Source: Rhodobacteraceae bacterium S2214
GTDB lineage: Bacteria > Pseudomonadota > Alphaproteobacteria > Rhodobacterales > Rhodobacteraceae
Length of the DNA: 64,000 nt
NCBI GenBank assembly: GCA_025141675.1
Contig: CP081161.1
Coordinates: forward strand, 780,001-844,000
Direction: 5' to 3'
This document shows positions 1 to 10,167 of this stretch, piece by piece. The stretch's first letter is position 1; the number at the start of each line of letters is the position of its first letter. The notes under the pieces are model-generated. The model had not been told where the DNA came from. It did not search any database and saw only the letters and a program-made list of their open reading frames with translations. Position numbers and translations under genes: made by a program.

Positions 1-2446
<2,446 letters not shown>

Positions 2447-2572
2447 TCCAGTAATAGTCTGACTTTACTGAATTAAAATCATGATACATACACACACAAC
2501 CATCAGTATATCTGATACGGAACAAGCAGAAATCCCGCATAGGATATCAGCCTGATCGTTGGCTTCTTTTTT

Positions 2573-2690
2573 GATTTGGTGGTCATAGCGCGAGCAAAAC
2601 ACCCGATCCCATCCCGAACTCGGCAGTTAAGTGCCGCTGCGCTGATGGTACTGCGTCTTAAGGCGTGGGAGAGTAAGTCACTGCCAAATC
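2573..2690 (+). rRNA. rrf: 5S ribosomal RNA (intact copy)
   Basis: A 118-nt 5S gene. The terminal helix GATTTGGT (2573-2580) pairs with GCCAAATC (2683-2690), and the conserved loop CACCCGATCCCATCCCGAAC is present. It lies 126 nt behind 23S. Two degenerate copies follow in tandem, so this is the only one of the three that can fold fully. Confidence 0.93.
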
Positions 2691-2816
2691 TAATAAGAAG
2701 CCAACCGTATCTCTCGACGATGAAACCACTCCCCCCAATAATCAAACCTGATAGCAAGCCAATCGGCATCACGTCCGAGTCGCACTCACCTTGCAAGCAA
2801 AACAAACTTGAGACGA

Positions 2817-2844
2817 CTTCAAAAAACACAATGCTTTTTTGAAG
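2817..2844 (+). terminator. Hairpin behind the intact 5S gene
   Basis: CTTCAAAAAA (2817-2826) is a perfect inverted repeat of TTTTTTGAAG (2835-2844) with an 8-nt loop. It is AT-rich and lacks a classic GC stem, so termination is inferred from its position behind 5S and from a second copy at the equivalent place (3077-3102) of the next repeat unit. Confidence 0.4.
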
Positions 2845-2850
2845 GGGACT

Positions 2851-2948
2851 GAACACAAAATCCAATACCGAACGTGGGCCCAATAGAGGCGGCTGCGCTG
2901 ATGATACGGCGTCTTAAGGCGTGGGAGAGTAAGTCACTGCCAAATCTA
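2851..2948 (+). pseudogene. Degenerate 5S rRNA copy 2
   Basis: The 3' half (GGCTGCGCTGATGATAC onwards to CTGCCAAATC, ~2891-2946) matches the intact 5S almost base for base. The 5' half (2851-2890) is recognisable but heavily mutated, and the first ~20 nt with the closing-helix strand are missing. It sits exactly 256 bp after the corresponding positions of copy 1, so it comes from a tandem duplication of the 5S-plus-spacer unit. It is unlikely to give a functional 5S RNA. Confidence 0.75.
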
Positions 2949-3076
2949 ATGAGCAACGTCAAAAAAGTATCTCTCAACGATAAAAATACCAATCCAACAA
3001 TCAAGCCCGAAAACATGGCAGTGGTCATAACGTCTGAGTAGCTGTCACTTTGCAAGCAAAGTAACCTTGCTACGCC

Positions 3077-3102
3077 TTCAAAAAACACAGTGGTTTTTTG
3101 AA
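3077..3102 (+). terminator. Hairpin behind degenerate 5S copy 2
   Basis: TTCAAAAAAC (3077-3086) pairs with GTTTTTTGAA (3093-3102). It is the duplicated counterpart of the 2817-2844 hairpin, kept as an inverted repeat although both arms changed, which suggests the structure was under selection or was copied recently. A terminator role is inferred only. Confidence 0.35.
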
Positions 3103-3106
3103 AGGG

Positions 3107-3247
3107 ACAAAACACCCGATCCCATCCCGAACGCGGAAGTTAAGTGCCGCTGCGCCCCCTTACGGCGTTTGGCAAGCAAACGCCTGTCGGTCGGCGGATA
3201 GTACTGCGTCTTAAGGCGTGGGAGAGTAAGTCACTGCCAAATCTAAT
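3107..3247 (+). pseudogene. 5S rRNA copy 3 with a ~41-bp hairpin insertion
   Basis: From CAAAACACCCGATCCCATCC (3107) to the closing CTGCCAAATC (ending 3243) it is close to the intact 5S, but it lacks the first ~17 nt and carries about 41 extra bases after GCCGCTGCG. The insert contains a perfect inverted repeat GGCGTTTG..CAAACGCC (3164-3184). The missing 5' strand of the terminal helix and the insertion make function improbable. Confidence 0.78.
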
Positions 3248-3467
3248 AAGAAGCCAACCCTATCTCTCGACGATAAACACAAAAAATAGCAAATAAATAC
3301 AGACGGCAAAGCCACAGCGTAAGCGCTGCATCGGATCCTCTATTGGGCAAACCTCAAAAGCGGCAGAACGCATAGGCTCTGTCTCCCAAAATATCCTCAA
3401 ACAACAACCCGTGTAACAATCCCATACCATTGCACCCAACATGGTGAAGCGGTAGGAAAGCGAGAGT

Positions 3468-3544
3468 GGTCCCGTAGCTCAACTGGATAGAGCACCTGAC
3501 TTCTAATCAGGATGTTGGGGGTTCGAGTCCTCCCGGGATCGCCA
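3468..3544 (+). tRNA. tRNA-Arg (anticodon UCU)
   Basis: A full cloverleaf is readable. The acceptor stem is GGTCCCG (3468-3474) with CGGGATC (3534-3540), the D arm GCTC..GAGC, the anticodon arm CCTGA-CTTCTAA-TCAGG (anticodon TCT) and the T arm GGGGG-TTCGAGT-CCTCC. The 3' CCA (3542-3544) is encoded. Roseobacter rrn operons usually end with tRNA-fMet; none is seen here, so this tRNA may be an independent unit. Confidence 0.95.
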
Positions 3545-3684
3545 CACTCTAATCAGATGCCAACCTGGCAAAAGTTTGCGTTCAATTCGGCCCTCTCACG
3601 TTCCAAAATCAACGGAATTGTCGGATTTCTGTCTTTTTGAAGCCATAGTTGTCTCGCAGAAGTTGCGTTACGACCTGTAACCTA

Positions 3685-5412
3685 ATGAGAACGGTGACTA
3701 AAATGGCTCATGCGTTGAGTGCATCTATTCCGAACCAAGTGAAGCTTGTTGTTTGGGATCTAGACGAAACCCTTTGGAATGGTACGCTTTCCGAGGAAGG
3801 TATTTCATCCGTCGAGGCGCATTTGCAGATGGTCCGTGACCTCGTCGATCGCGGGATTATGTGTTCAATCTGTTCCAAGAACGATTTCGAAGATGCAAAG
3901 GCCGCGTTGGTAGATCTCGACATTTGGGATTATTTTGTTTTCCCACACATCGCATGGTCGCCGAAGGGCCAAGCGATCAAAGCCATGATTGCTGCGATGG
4001 GGTTGCGCGACGAAAACGTGCTCTTTCTCGATGATAATCACCTCAATTTAGAAGAAGCACAGTTCTTTAATCCGAACGTGATGGTCTTTGATGCCAATCA
4101 GGACATCCTGCCGTTAATGGATTTGCCTACACTGGCAGGCAAGGATGACAAGTCGCACAGCCGTCTTAAGCAATACAAAGTGATGGAAGAAAAGCAGGTC
4201 GAACAGGCTGAAACGGGTTTGTCGAATATCGACTTCCTTCGACAGTCCGAGATCAGGGTCAAGGTGATCACAGACGTTGAAGACCAGATGGACCGTGTCT
4301 ATGAGATCCTGAACCGCACGAACCAGCTTAACTACACCAAAAAACGTGCGAACACCCCAGCTGAAAAGGCGCAGTTGCAAACGTTGCTAAACACTGCGGG
4401 CGTCCACGCGGGCCTGATCGAAGTGCAGGATCGTTATGGGGACTATGGCGTCGTGGGATTCTTTTGCGTCAGTGCCAAGTATTCCGGCAATGTGGTGCAT
4501 CATCTCGCATTTTCATGCCGCACGTTAAACATGGGGGTCGAACAATGGGTTTGGCAGTTCCTTAACAAACCGGATTTCAAGACCGTTGGCGGAGTTGCCA
4601 ACCCGATTGACGCACATGAAAATGTGGACTGGATCCAGGACGTCAAGGATTTCGATGCCCCCGAGACGGCAAGACAGCAGCAACATCTGTGTCTGGTCGG
4701 CGGGTGTGACTTGCTACAGGTGTCATTCTACTGTGGGACGGACCGTGATGAATTCGTCAACAAGCCGGACGACAACGGCATGTTGGTCCGTTTTGACGAC
4801 GTGGGGTTCTTTCTGAATCAGCGTGATCCCGTTTTGAATCGCCTATTCACGCAGAAAAACTTTATCGGCTATGGCTCCGATGACATGGTGGCGCTGGACA
4901 AATCCTTGGCGTCATCCGATCTGATCTTGCTGTCGATGTATTTCTCTTTCGCCAACGATTTGTTGTTCCAATACCGTGGGAAAGAACCAGGCAGCGAATT
5001 TCTTGGCAGCGTTCCACCCCGCAGGTTTCAACAGCTGATGCGCGATCAAAAAACAGCGATGCGCTTTGCCAAATCAATGCAGCACCGCCCCTATGACATT
5101 CATGATCGTCTTGATCTGACACACCGATGCTTTCAGGTCGCGGATGTGCTGCGCCGGGCTGATGCGCCGATCTTTATTATCGGGACGACCGTCCGTCACG
5201 GACCTCAAGCAGAACGTAATCCGAAACCGCGCATTGCCTTTAATGACATGTGTAGAAAGTTCTGCGCAGAAACCCACAACGCACACTTCATCGATATCGA
5301 CACATTGTTAACACCGGCCGAGTTCACAGACAGTGACCACTATAGCCGGACCGGGTACTTTAAGATTGCCGACTTCGTGAATTCGCACACAATGATGAAA
5401 ATTGCGGCCTGA
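3685..5412 (+). CDS. FkbH-like HAD-superfamily protein
   Basis: About 575 residues. The N-terminal HAD-IIIC domain has motif I DLDETLWNGTL (residues ~25-35) and the acidic motif FLDDNHLN (~115). A middle acyltransferase-like segment contains NRTNQLNYTKKR and DRYGDYGVVGFF, as in FkbH-type proteins. The C-terminal third starts with VGGCDLL and ends with DSDHYSRTGYFKIADF, which resembles the first block and the DxxH block of SGNH hydrolases. Family knowledge: FkbH proteins load glyceryl or related units onto carrier proteins in polyketide or surface-glycan pathways. No carrier-protein gene is adjacent, so the substrate is unknown. Starts at TTG 3649, ATG 3685 or ATG 3703 are all possible; none has a strong ribosome site. 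Confidence 0.85.
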   Translation: MRTVTKMAHALSASIPNQVKLVVWDLDETLWNGTLSEEGISSVEAHLQMVRDLVDRGIMCSICSKNDFEDAKAALVDLDIWDYFVFPHIAWSPKGQAIKAMIAAMGLRDENVLFLDDNHLNLEEAQFFNPNVMVFDANQDILPLMDLPTLAGKDDKSHSRLKQYKVMEEKQVEQAETGLSNIDFLRQSEIRVKVITDVEDQMDRVYEILNRTNQLNYTKKRANTPAEKAQLQTLLNTAGVHAGLIEVQDRYGDYGVVGFFCVSAKYSGNVVHHLAFSCRTLNMGVEQWVWQFLNKPDFKTVGGVANPIDAHENVDWIQDVKDFDAPETARQQQHLCLVGGCDLLQVSFYCGTDRDEFVNKPDDNGMLVRFDDVGFFLNQRDPVLNRLFTQKNFIGYGSDDMVALDKSLASSDLILLSMYFSFANDLLFQYRGKEPGSEFLGSVPPRRFQQLMRDQKTAMRFAKSMQHRPYDIHDRLDLTHRCFQVADVLRRADAPIFIIGTTVRHGPQAERNPKPRIAFNDMCRKFCAETHNAHFIDIDTLLTPAEFTDSDHYSRTGYFKIADFVNSHTMMKIAA

Positions 5413-5514
5413 CCCGCAGTGGTTGCTGATTTTGCGCGTTGAATAAGAGATACGCGAACAACCTGTTCGACCGATGCAGATCACGCAACTCGGCGCTTTT
5501 CGAAATTCGTGAAT

Positions 5515-5532
5515 CTGTCACAGCACTGTCAG
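5515..5532 (+). promoter_or_regulatory. Putative Pho box upstream of the phoD-like gene
   Basis: CTGTCAC-AGCA-CTGTCAG: two 7-bp CTGTCA-type direct repeats separated by 4 bp, the arrangement bound by PhoB. It lies 61 bp before the ATG at 5593, in front of a phosphatase gene expected to be phosphate-starvation induced. It also argues against an upstream start at 5509. Confidence 0.7.
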
Positions 5533-5592
5533 CAAGTTGATACGCGCGCGCCCCTAGTCTTGGATATCCAACTCATCAAGGAGCAGATATCC

Positions 5593-7131
5593 ATGCCACG
5601 TATATCCTTTACACGCCGCCAAACGCTTCTGGGCACTGCCGCGTTGTCCGCAGCAGTCGCCATGCCTTCACTTTCACGGGCGCAATCACGCCCTTTGATC
5701 ACCCACGGCATTATGTCAGGCGATGTCGCCCATGACGGTGCCGTTATCTGGAGCCGCGCTGACCGCGAGGCAAAGATGCTTGTCGAATGGGCAACCACCG
5801 AAAGCATGTCAGACGCGCGTGCGGTGCCAGCCTTGGCCGTAGGCACACCAACAGATTACACCGGAAAGCTGGCGTTAACTGGCCTGCCAAGCGACCAGGA
5901 CATTTTCTATCGCGTCACAATGTCCGACCTAGCCGATGGCACGCCTTCAGAACCCGTTACAGGCACGTTCCGCACCGCCCCTATGGGCAGCCGCGATGTC
6001 AGCTTTGTTTGGTCAGGCGACACCGCCGGGCAGGGGTGGGGCATCGACGAAGATCGCGGCGGCATGACCACCTACGCCACGATGCAAGGCCATGCGCCCG
6101 ACTTTTTCCTGCATTCAGGCGACACCGTCTATGCTGACGGCCCGCTTCAGGAAGAGGTCGCTTTGGATGATGGCACGGTTTGGAAAAACGTCGTCACACC
6201 GGCGAAAACCAAAGTTGCAGAAACACTGGACGAATTTCGCGGTCAGCATTTGTACAACTACATGGATAAGAACGTGCAGGCGTTTAATGCCGCCGTGCCA
6301 ATGATCTCGCAGTGGGATGACCATGAGGTCACAAATAACTGGTACCCCAACGAAGTGCTGGCTAGTGACGATCGCTATACCGAGAAATCAATGCAGGTTC
6401 TTGCAGCTCGTGCGGCACATGCCTTCCACGAGATGATGCCGACACGGCAGGTTATGTCAGAACCTAATCGGGTCTATCGTAAAGTGTCTTATGGCCCGTT
6501 GCTGGATATATTTGTGATCGACATGCGCACATATCGTGGCGACAACACTGCCAATACCGAAACCGAAGGCACTCCGTTCCTTGGCGCCGAACAGCTGGCG
6601 TGGTTGAAGCGTGAGATGGTCAATTCGACGGCCACGTGGAAGGTCATCGCGTCTGACATGCCCATTGGCATGATGGTGCGCGACGGGGACACCAACATGG
6701 AAAACGGGGCGAACGGCGACGGACCTGTTCTTGGACGTGAAAAGGACATCGCTGCAGTGTTGTCGTTCATCAAGACCGCAGACATCACCAACACCGTCTG
6801 GTTGACAGCAGATGTGCACTATACCGCCGCACATCACTATTCTCCTGACCGCGCCGTATTCCAGGATTTTGATCCGTTCTGGGAATTCGTTTCCGGCCCA
6901 TTGCATGCCGGTACTTTCGGGCCCTCGGCCTATGACAATACGTTTGGTCCCGAAGTCCGCTTTGCAAAGCATCCCGAAGAAGGCCAAGCCAACCTTCCGC
7001 CCAGCGACGGCCTGCAATTCTTCGGCAAGGTCGATATTGCGGCTGACACGGGTGTCATGACTGTCCGGCTGATGGATAGCGCAGATGTCGAACTTTGGTT
7101 AGTGGAACTCGAACCTAAATCGGTGACTTGA
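5593..7131 (+). CDS. phoD: PhoD-family alkaline phosphatase/phosphodiesterase, Tat-exported
   Basis: 512 residues from ATG 5593, which has AAGGAG about 9 nt upstream. The N-terminus has a twin-arginine signal (TRRQTLLGTAAL) ending near SRAQS, so export as a folded, metal-loaded enzyme is expected. An N-terminal beta domain precedes the metallophosphatase core with DTAG, HSGDTVYADGP, QWDDHEVTNNW and TADVHYTAAHHY, which carry the usual metal ligands of PhoD. The enzyme would release phosphate from organic phosphoesters in the periplasm. The Pho box in front fits that role. The gene is monocistronic. Confidence 0.92.
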   Translation: MPRISFTRRQTLLGTAALSAAVAMPSLSRAQSRPLITHGIMSGDVAHDGAVIWSRADREAKMLVEWATTESMSDARAVPALAVGTPTDYTGKLALTGLPSDQDIFYRVTMSDLADGTPSEPVTGTFRTAPMGSRDVSFVWSGDTAGQGWGIDEDRGGMTTYATMQGHAPDFFLHSGDTVYADGPLQEEVALDDGTVWKNVVTPAKTKVAETLDEFRGQHLYNYMDKNVQAFNAAVPMISQWDDHEVTNNWYPNEVLASDDRYTEKSMQVLAARAAHAFHEMMPTRQVMSEPNRVYRKVSYGPLLDIFVIDMRTYRGDNTANTETEGTPFLGAEQLAWLKREMVNSTATWKVIASDMPIGMMVRDGDTNMENGANGDGPVLGREKDIAAVLSFIKTADITNTVWLTADVHYTAAHHYSPDRAVFQDFDPFWEFVSGPLHAGTFGPSAYDNTFGPEVRFAKHPEEGQANLPPSDGLQFFGKVDIAADTGVMTVRLMDSADVELWLVELEPKSVT

Positions 7132-7301
7132 TTTCATAGAACTGAGGTGGCCTGTCGCGGGCCGCCTCTTTCTCAGGCTCAGAAAACTTGGAACTAATCT
7201 GACGGGTTTTGCCTGACTTCCGTCCTAAATGCGCCCTACTTGCGGGCAACTATCAAACTCAACGCTGACCAATGTGTGAATCAGTGAAGGAGATGAGTTT
7301 G

Positions 7302-7829
7302 ATGTTGCAGTGGAAAAGTCTTGGATTCGCAATGACCCTTCTTGCGGGCTGTGGTGGTGCCGGATTATCGGTCACATCCGGCCCCTCTGATATCGCGTCG
7401 ACCGCTTATGGTCCGAATGAAGTCGGAATTGTAGGGCCCGCAACATCCATAGAGGATTCCAGCTTTGCCGAGATGCTAAATGGCATGCGGATCGCATCGG
7501 ACCTCGCACCTGTCGCCTATGACGCACGCCTTGATGCCGCCGCGCAAAAGCACGCGCAGGACATGGCAGACAACAACTATTTTTCGCATACATCCTTAGA
7601 TGGCAGCACCGTAATCGATCGCATTCGCGCGGAAGGATATGACGCCCGTGGCTGGGGGGAAAACATCGCGGGACGTCAACAGGATCAAGAAACCGCGTTC
7701 GACGGTTGGATGAATTCGCCGACGCATTACGACCTGATGGTCGCCGACGGTCTCGAAGATTTTGCCCTTGGTGTCGCCGGCGTTGGATCGCGCACAAGGT
7801 GGGTGCTGTTGATGGCCGTTGAGCGGTGA
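7302..7829 (+). CDS. CAP-domain (CAP/SCP/PR-1) lipoprotein, copy 1
   Basis: 175 residues from ATG 7302, chosen because GAAGGAG ends 10 nt upstream; an earlier ATG at 7272 is possible. The N-terminus has a lipobox (LLAGC). The rest is a CAP domain with LNGMRIASDLAPVAYDARLD, KHAQDMADNNYFSHTS, GENIAGRQQ and a closing WVLLMA strand. Bacterial CAP proteins of this type are secreted and poorly characterised; the conserved His and Glu residues can form a metal site. A close paralogue follows 75 bp downstream. Confidence 0.85.
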   Translation: MLQWKSLGFAMTLLAGCGGAGLSVTSGPSDIASTAYGPNEVGIVGPATSIEDSSFAEMLNGMRIASDLAPVAYDARLDAAAQKHAQDMADNNYFSHTSLDGSTVIDRIRAEGYDARGWGENIAGRQQDQETAFDGWMNSPTHYDLMVADGLEDFALGVAGVGSRTRWVLLMAVER

Positions 7830-7904
7830 TCTGCCGTGCCGATTTGTACAAACGACGGAATGCTTTAAATTTGTCATAGCCAGACACCCATAGGAGGTTC
7901 TTTG

Positions 7905-8453
7905 ATGCATCGCTCTATTACCGCCGTCTTCGGATTGGTTGCTCTAGCGGCCTGTCAATCGACCATCTCGGGCGCCAAAGGCATTGTGGCTGATCCCGGT
8001 GTCGCAGAAGTCCCAGTTGCTAGCACTTTGATGGATACGCCACCGACAACGTCGACTGCTGATGTCGATTTTGGCGAACTCTTGAATGGTCTCAGGATTG
8101 ATAACGGCCTGACGATGGTGACCTATGACGCGCGTCTCGATGCGGCGGCACAGAAACACGCGCAGGATATGCTCGACAACAACTACTTTTCGCACCTCTC
8201 GCAGGACGGTCGGACACCTTCGCAACGGATTGCCGCCGAAGGGTATGTCGCGGCCTATGCAGGCGAAAACATCGCGACTGGTCAGCAGAACAACGAAGAT
8301 GTCCTTGATGCATGGTTGCGGTCTACTGATGGCCACAGAGAACTGATGCTGGATGAAAGCCTACCGAACCAAGTTGCAGAGGATTTCGCGCTAGGTGTCG
8401 CCGGACAAGGGCGCGATGCGCGGTGGGTTCTGCTGATGGCACGTGAACAGTAG
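7905..8453 (+). CDS. CAP-domain lipoprotein, copy 2
   Basis: 182 residues. ATG 7905 follows AGGAGG at a good distance. The lipobox is LVALAAC. The CAP domain repeats the copy 1 blocks (ARLDAAAQKHAQDM, NNYFSHLSQDG, GENIATGQQ, WVLLMA) but is longer between the GEN block and the C-terminus, where it has TDGHRELMLDESLPNQ. The paralogues diverge strongly in the linker between lipobox and domain. Convergent with the cdsA-like gene, whose stop is 5 bp away. Confidence 0.86.
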   Translation: MHRSITAVFGLVALAACQSTISGAKGIVADPGVAEVPVASTLMDTPPTTSTADVDFGELLNGLRIDNGLTMVTYDARLDAAAQKHAQDMLDNNYFSHLSQDGRTPSQRIAAEGYVAAYAGENIATGQQNNEDVLDAWLRSTDGHRELMLDESLPNQVAEDFALGVAGQGRDARWVLLMAREQ

Positions 8454-8457
8454 ACGT

Positions 8458-9429
8458 TCAGCTGCCCCAGAAGAACTGCGTCAAATGGTAGAAAATCGGT
8501 GCGGCAAACACCACGCTGTCCAGTTGGTCCACAAATCCACCTTGGCCCGGAATAAGGTGTGACCAATCTTTGACGCCGCGATCCCGTTTGATGGCCGCAA
8601 AGACCAAATTGCCGAACATCCCAACCAGTGACGCGATGCCTGCCATGGCCATTGCCCCAAACACACCGAAGGGCGTGATCCAGCTTAGCAAAGCACCGAT
8701 CAGAACCGCGCTGCCAACCCCGCAGGCCAGCCCTTCCCATGTCTTTGGTGACAGACCCGGTGCGATCTTTGTTTTGCCAATTCGGCGACCAAAGAAGTAT
8801 TCAAGAAGGTCCCCGAATTGCACGACGAGCACCAAGAAACCGATCAGCAGGACTGATCTGTCGTTCACCCCGTCGAATGAAATGGTCATCAACGCAGGCA
8901 CATGGCTGAGGCAGAAAACACTGATCATCAGCGCCCATTGGGTTTCTGCGACGCGGATTAGGTAGCGGTTCGCGTCACCGCGCAGCGCTGAAACGATGGG
9001 CAGCAGCAAGAATGCGTAAACGGGGATAAAGACGGTAAACAAGCCTTCCCAACCCATCCACACGAACAGGTATTGCAGCGGTAAAACGGCAAAGAACGCC
9101 AAGGCCAGTGATTTGTGATCCGCTTGCCGTTTGGCTGTCAGGGTCAGGAATTCGCGCAGGGCCGCGAAGCTCGCGAAGAGAAACAATATGATGACCGCGA
9201 CGCGCCCCGTGATCAAAGCGACCCCCACCAATAAGACGATGCCCCACCAGCTATGGACACGTGTCATATAGGTTTCGAGAACAGGGTTGTCTTCACCCAT
9301 CCCTTGCCTTGCACGCAGGACTTCGCCCAATGTGGTCAGCGCCAACAAAATGGCCAGAACGCCAAGAAACAGAAGGACAAGGTCAGATGTTGTCGTGGTC
9401 ATTTCGACCGGTAGGCTTGTCGGGTTCAT
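8458..9429 (-). CDS. cdsA: Phosphatidate cytidylyltransferase-like membrane enzyme
   Basis: 323 residues with several hydrophobic membrane segments. The C-terminal part has the CdsA features: GDLLEYFFGRRIGKTK, PGLSPKTWEG and a final KRDRGVKDWSHLIPGQGGFVDQLDS, the signature with Lys/Asp residues for CTP and metal binding. CdsA makes CDP-diacylglycerol from phosphatidate. The start codon overlaps the stop of the plsC-like gene by 4 bp (ATGA), so acyltransferase and cytidylyltransferase are coupled. It may be a second CdsA specialised for this cluster; the housekeeping copy is normally elsewhere, near uppS and dxr. Confidence 0.85.
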   Translation of the reverse strand: MNPTSLPVEMTTTTSDLVLLFLGVLAILLALTTLGEVLRARQGMGEDNPVLETYMTRVHSWWGIVLLVGVALITGRVAVIILFLFASFAALREFLTLTAKRQADHKSLALAFFAVLPLQYLFVWMGWEGLFTVFIPVYAFLLLPIVSALRGDANRYLIRVAETQWALMISVFCLSHVPALMTISFDGVNDRSVLLIGFLVLVVQFGDLLEYFFGRRIGKTKIAPGLSPKTWEGLACGVGSAVLIGALLSWITPFGVFGAMAMAGIASLVGMFGNLVFAAIKRDRGVKDWSHLIPGQGGFVDQLDSVVFAAPIFYHLTQFFWGS

Positions 9430-10091
9430 GACGTCGCCTCCTGATCGTCGGGTTGGTTTGCATCAGGGCGCAAGTCCGACAATGCTTTGGCGGCACGGGC
9501 CAGAAACGCGTCTTTGCTTTCGCCTTCGTGGACCTTCACAGGGGTTCCAAATGTCACGGTGCAGATCAACGGCAACGGGATCACTTCGCCTTTCGGCATA
9601 ATCGTATTCAGGTTCGCCACCCACGTCGGGACCAAGTCAACATCGGGACGCGCGACCCCCATGTTGTACAGGCCCGCCTTAAACGGCAGCAGCGGGTCTT
9701 CTGTCATGTTCCGATTGCCTTCAGGGAAGATGATCAACGACGATCCTTCGTCCAGCGCCTCTAGAATCTTGTCCATGGGTTTGTCGTTCACTTCAGGACG
9801 ACGATCGACCAGCACGCAATTGAACACCTCTGGCCCAACAAAGGCGCGGATCGGGTTCTTGAGCCAATAATCGGCTGCGGCAACTGGACGGACGCTGCGC
9901 CGCAATGCAGATGGCAACACCGCCCAAATCATCGGCATATCGCCATTGGACGTGTGGTTCGCGTAATAGACCCGTTGGCGCGGAACCGGTTCAATGCCTT
10001 GCCAGTCGGCACGCACTGCGGTGATGAAACGGGCAAAAAGCCGTAAAGTGTGGCCGACGATTTTCGCGGCAAGAACGCGTAGAATATTCAT
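9426..10091 (-). CDS. plsC: 1-acyl-sn-glycerol-3-phosphate acyltransferase (PlsC-like)
   Basis: 221 residues from ATG 10091. An in-frame extension reaches 10190 but would overlap the upstream gene end and has no domain. The acyltransferase motifs are NHTSNGD (NHx4D catalytic motif, ~res 50) and FPEGNRN (~res 130). The product would acylate lysophosphatidate to phosphatidate, the substrate of the overlapping CdsA-like enzyme. The N-terminus is hydrophobic, which suits membrane attachment. Confidence 0.85.
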   Translation of the reverse strand: MNILRVLAAKIVGHTLRLFARFITAVRADWQGIEPVPRQRVYYANHTSNGDMPMIWAVLPSALRRSVRPVAAADYWLKNPIRAFVGPEVFNCVLVDRRPEVNDKPMDKILEALDEGSSLIIFPEGNRNMTEDPLLPFKAGLYNMGVARPDVDLVPTWVANLNTIMPKGEVIPLPLICTVTFGTPVKVHEGESKDAFLARAAKALSDLRPDANQPDDQEATS

Positions 10092-10167
10092 CCTGCCACT
10101 GTGTCGCGATAAGTCGATCTTGGAAAGAGACTTGTCAGTTTTCGCGCACCTGAACGGGCGCGCCCGG

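Larger units (their letters stand above)
2573..3300 (+). repeat. Tandem array of three 5S-plus-spacer units (period ~256 bp)
   Basis: The motif CTGCCAAATCTAAT recurs at 2681, 2937 and 3234. The steps are 256 and 297 bp, and the second includes the 41-bp insert. The spacers also repeat: ATCTCTCGACGAT-like sequence at ~2709, ~2969 and ~3263, GCAAGCAAA at ~2793 and ~3053, and the AT-rich hairpin twice. The array ends at about 3300; 3300-3467 shows no gene or clear signal. Confidence 0.8.

Noticed and set aside
2503..3442. Minus- and plus-strand frames across the 5S array
   Set aside because: They repeat with the 5S unit and have no ribosome site; explained by the duplicated RNA gene.
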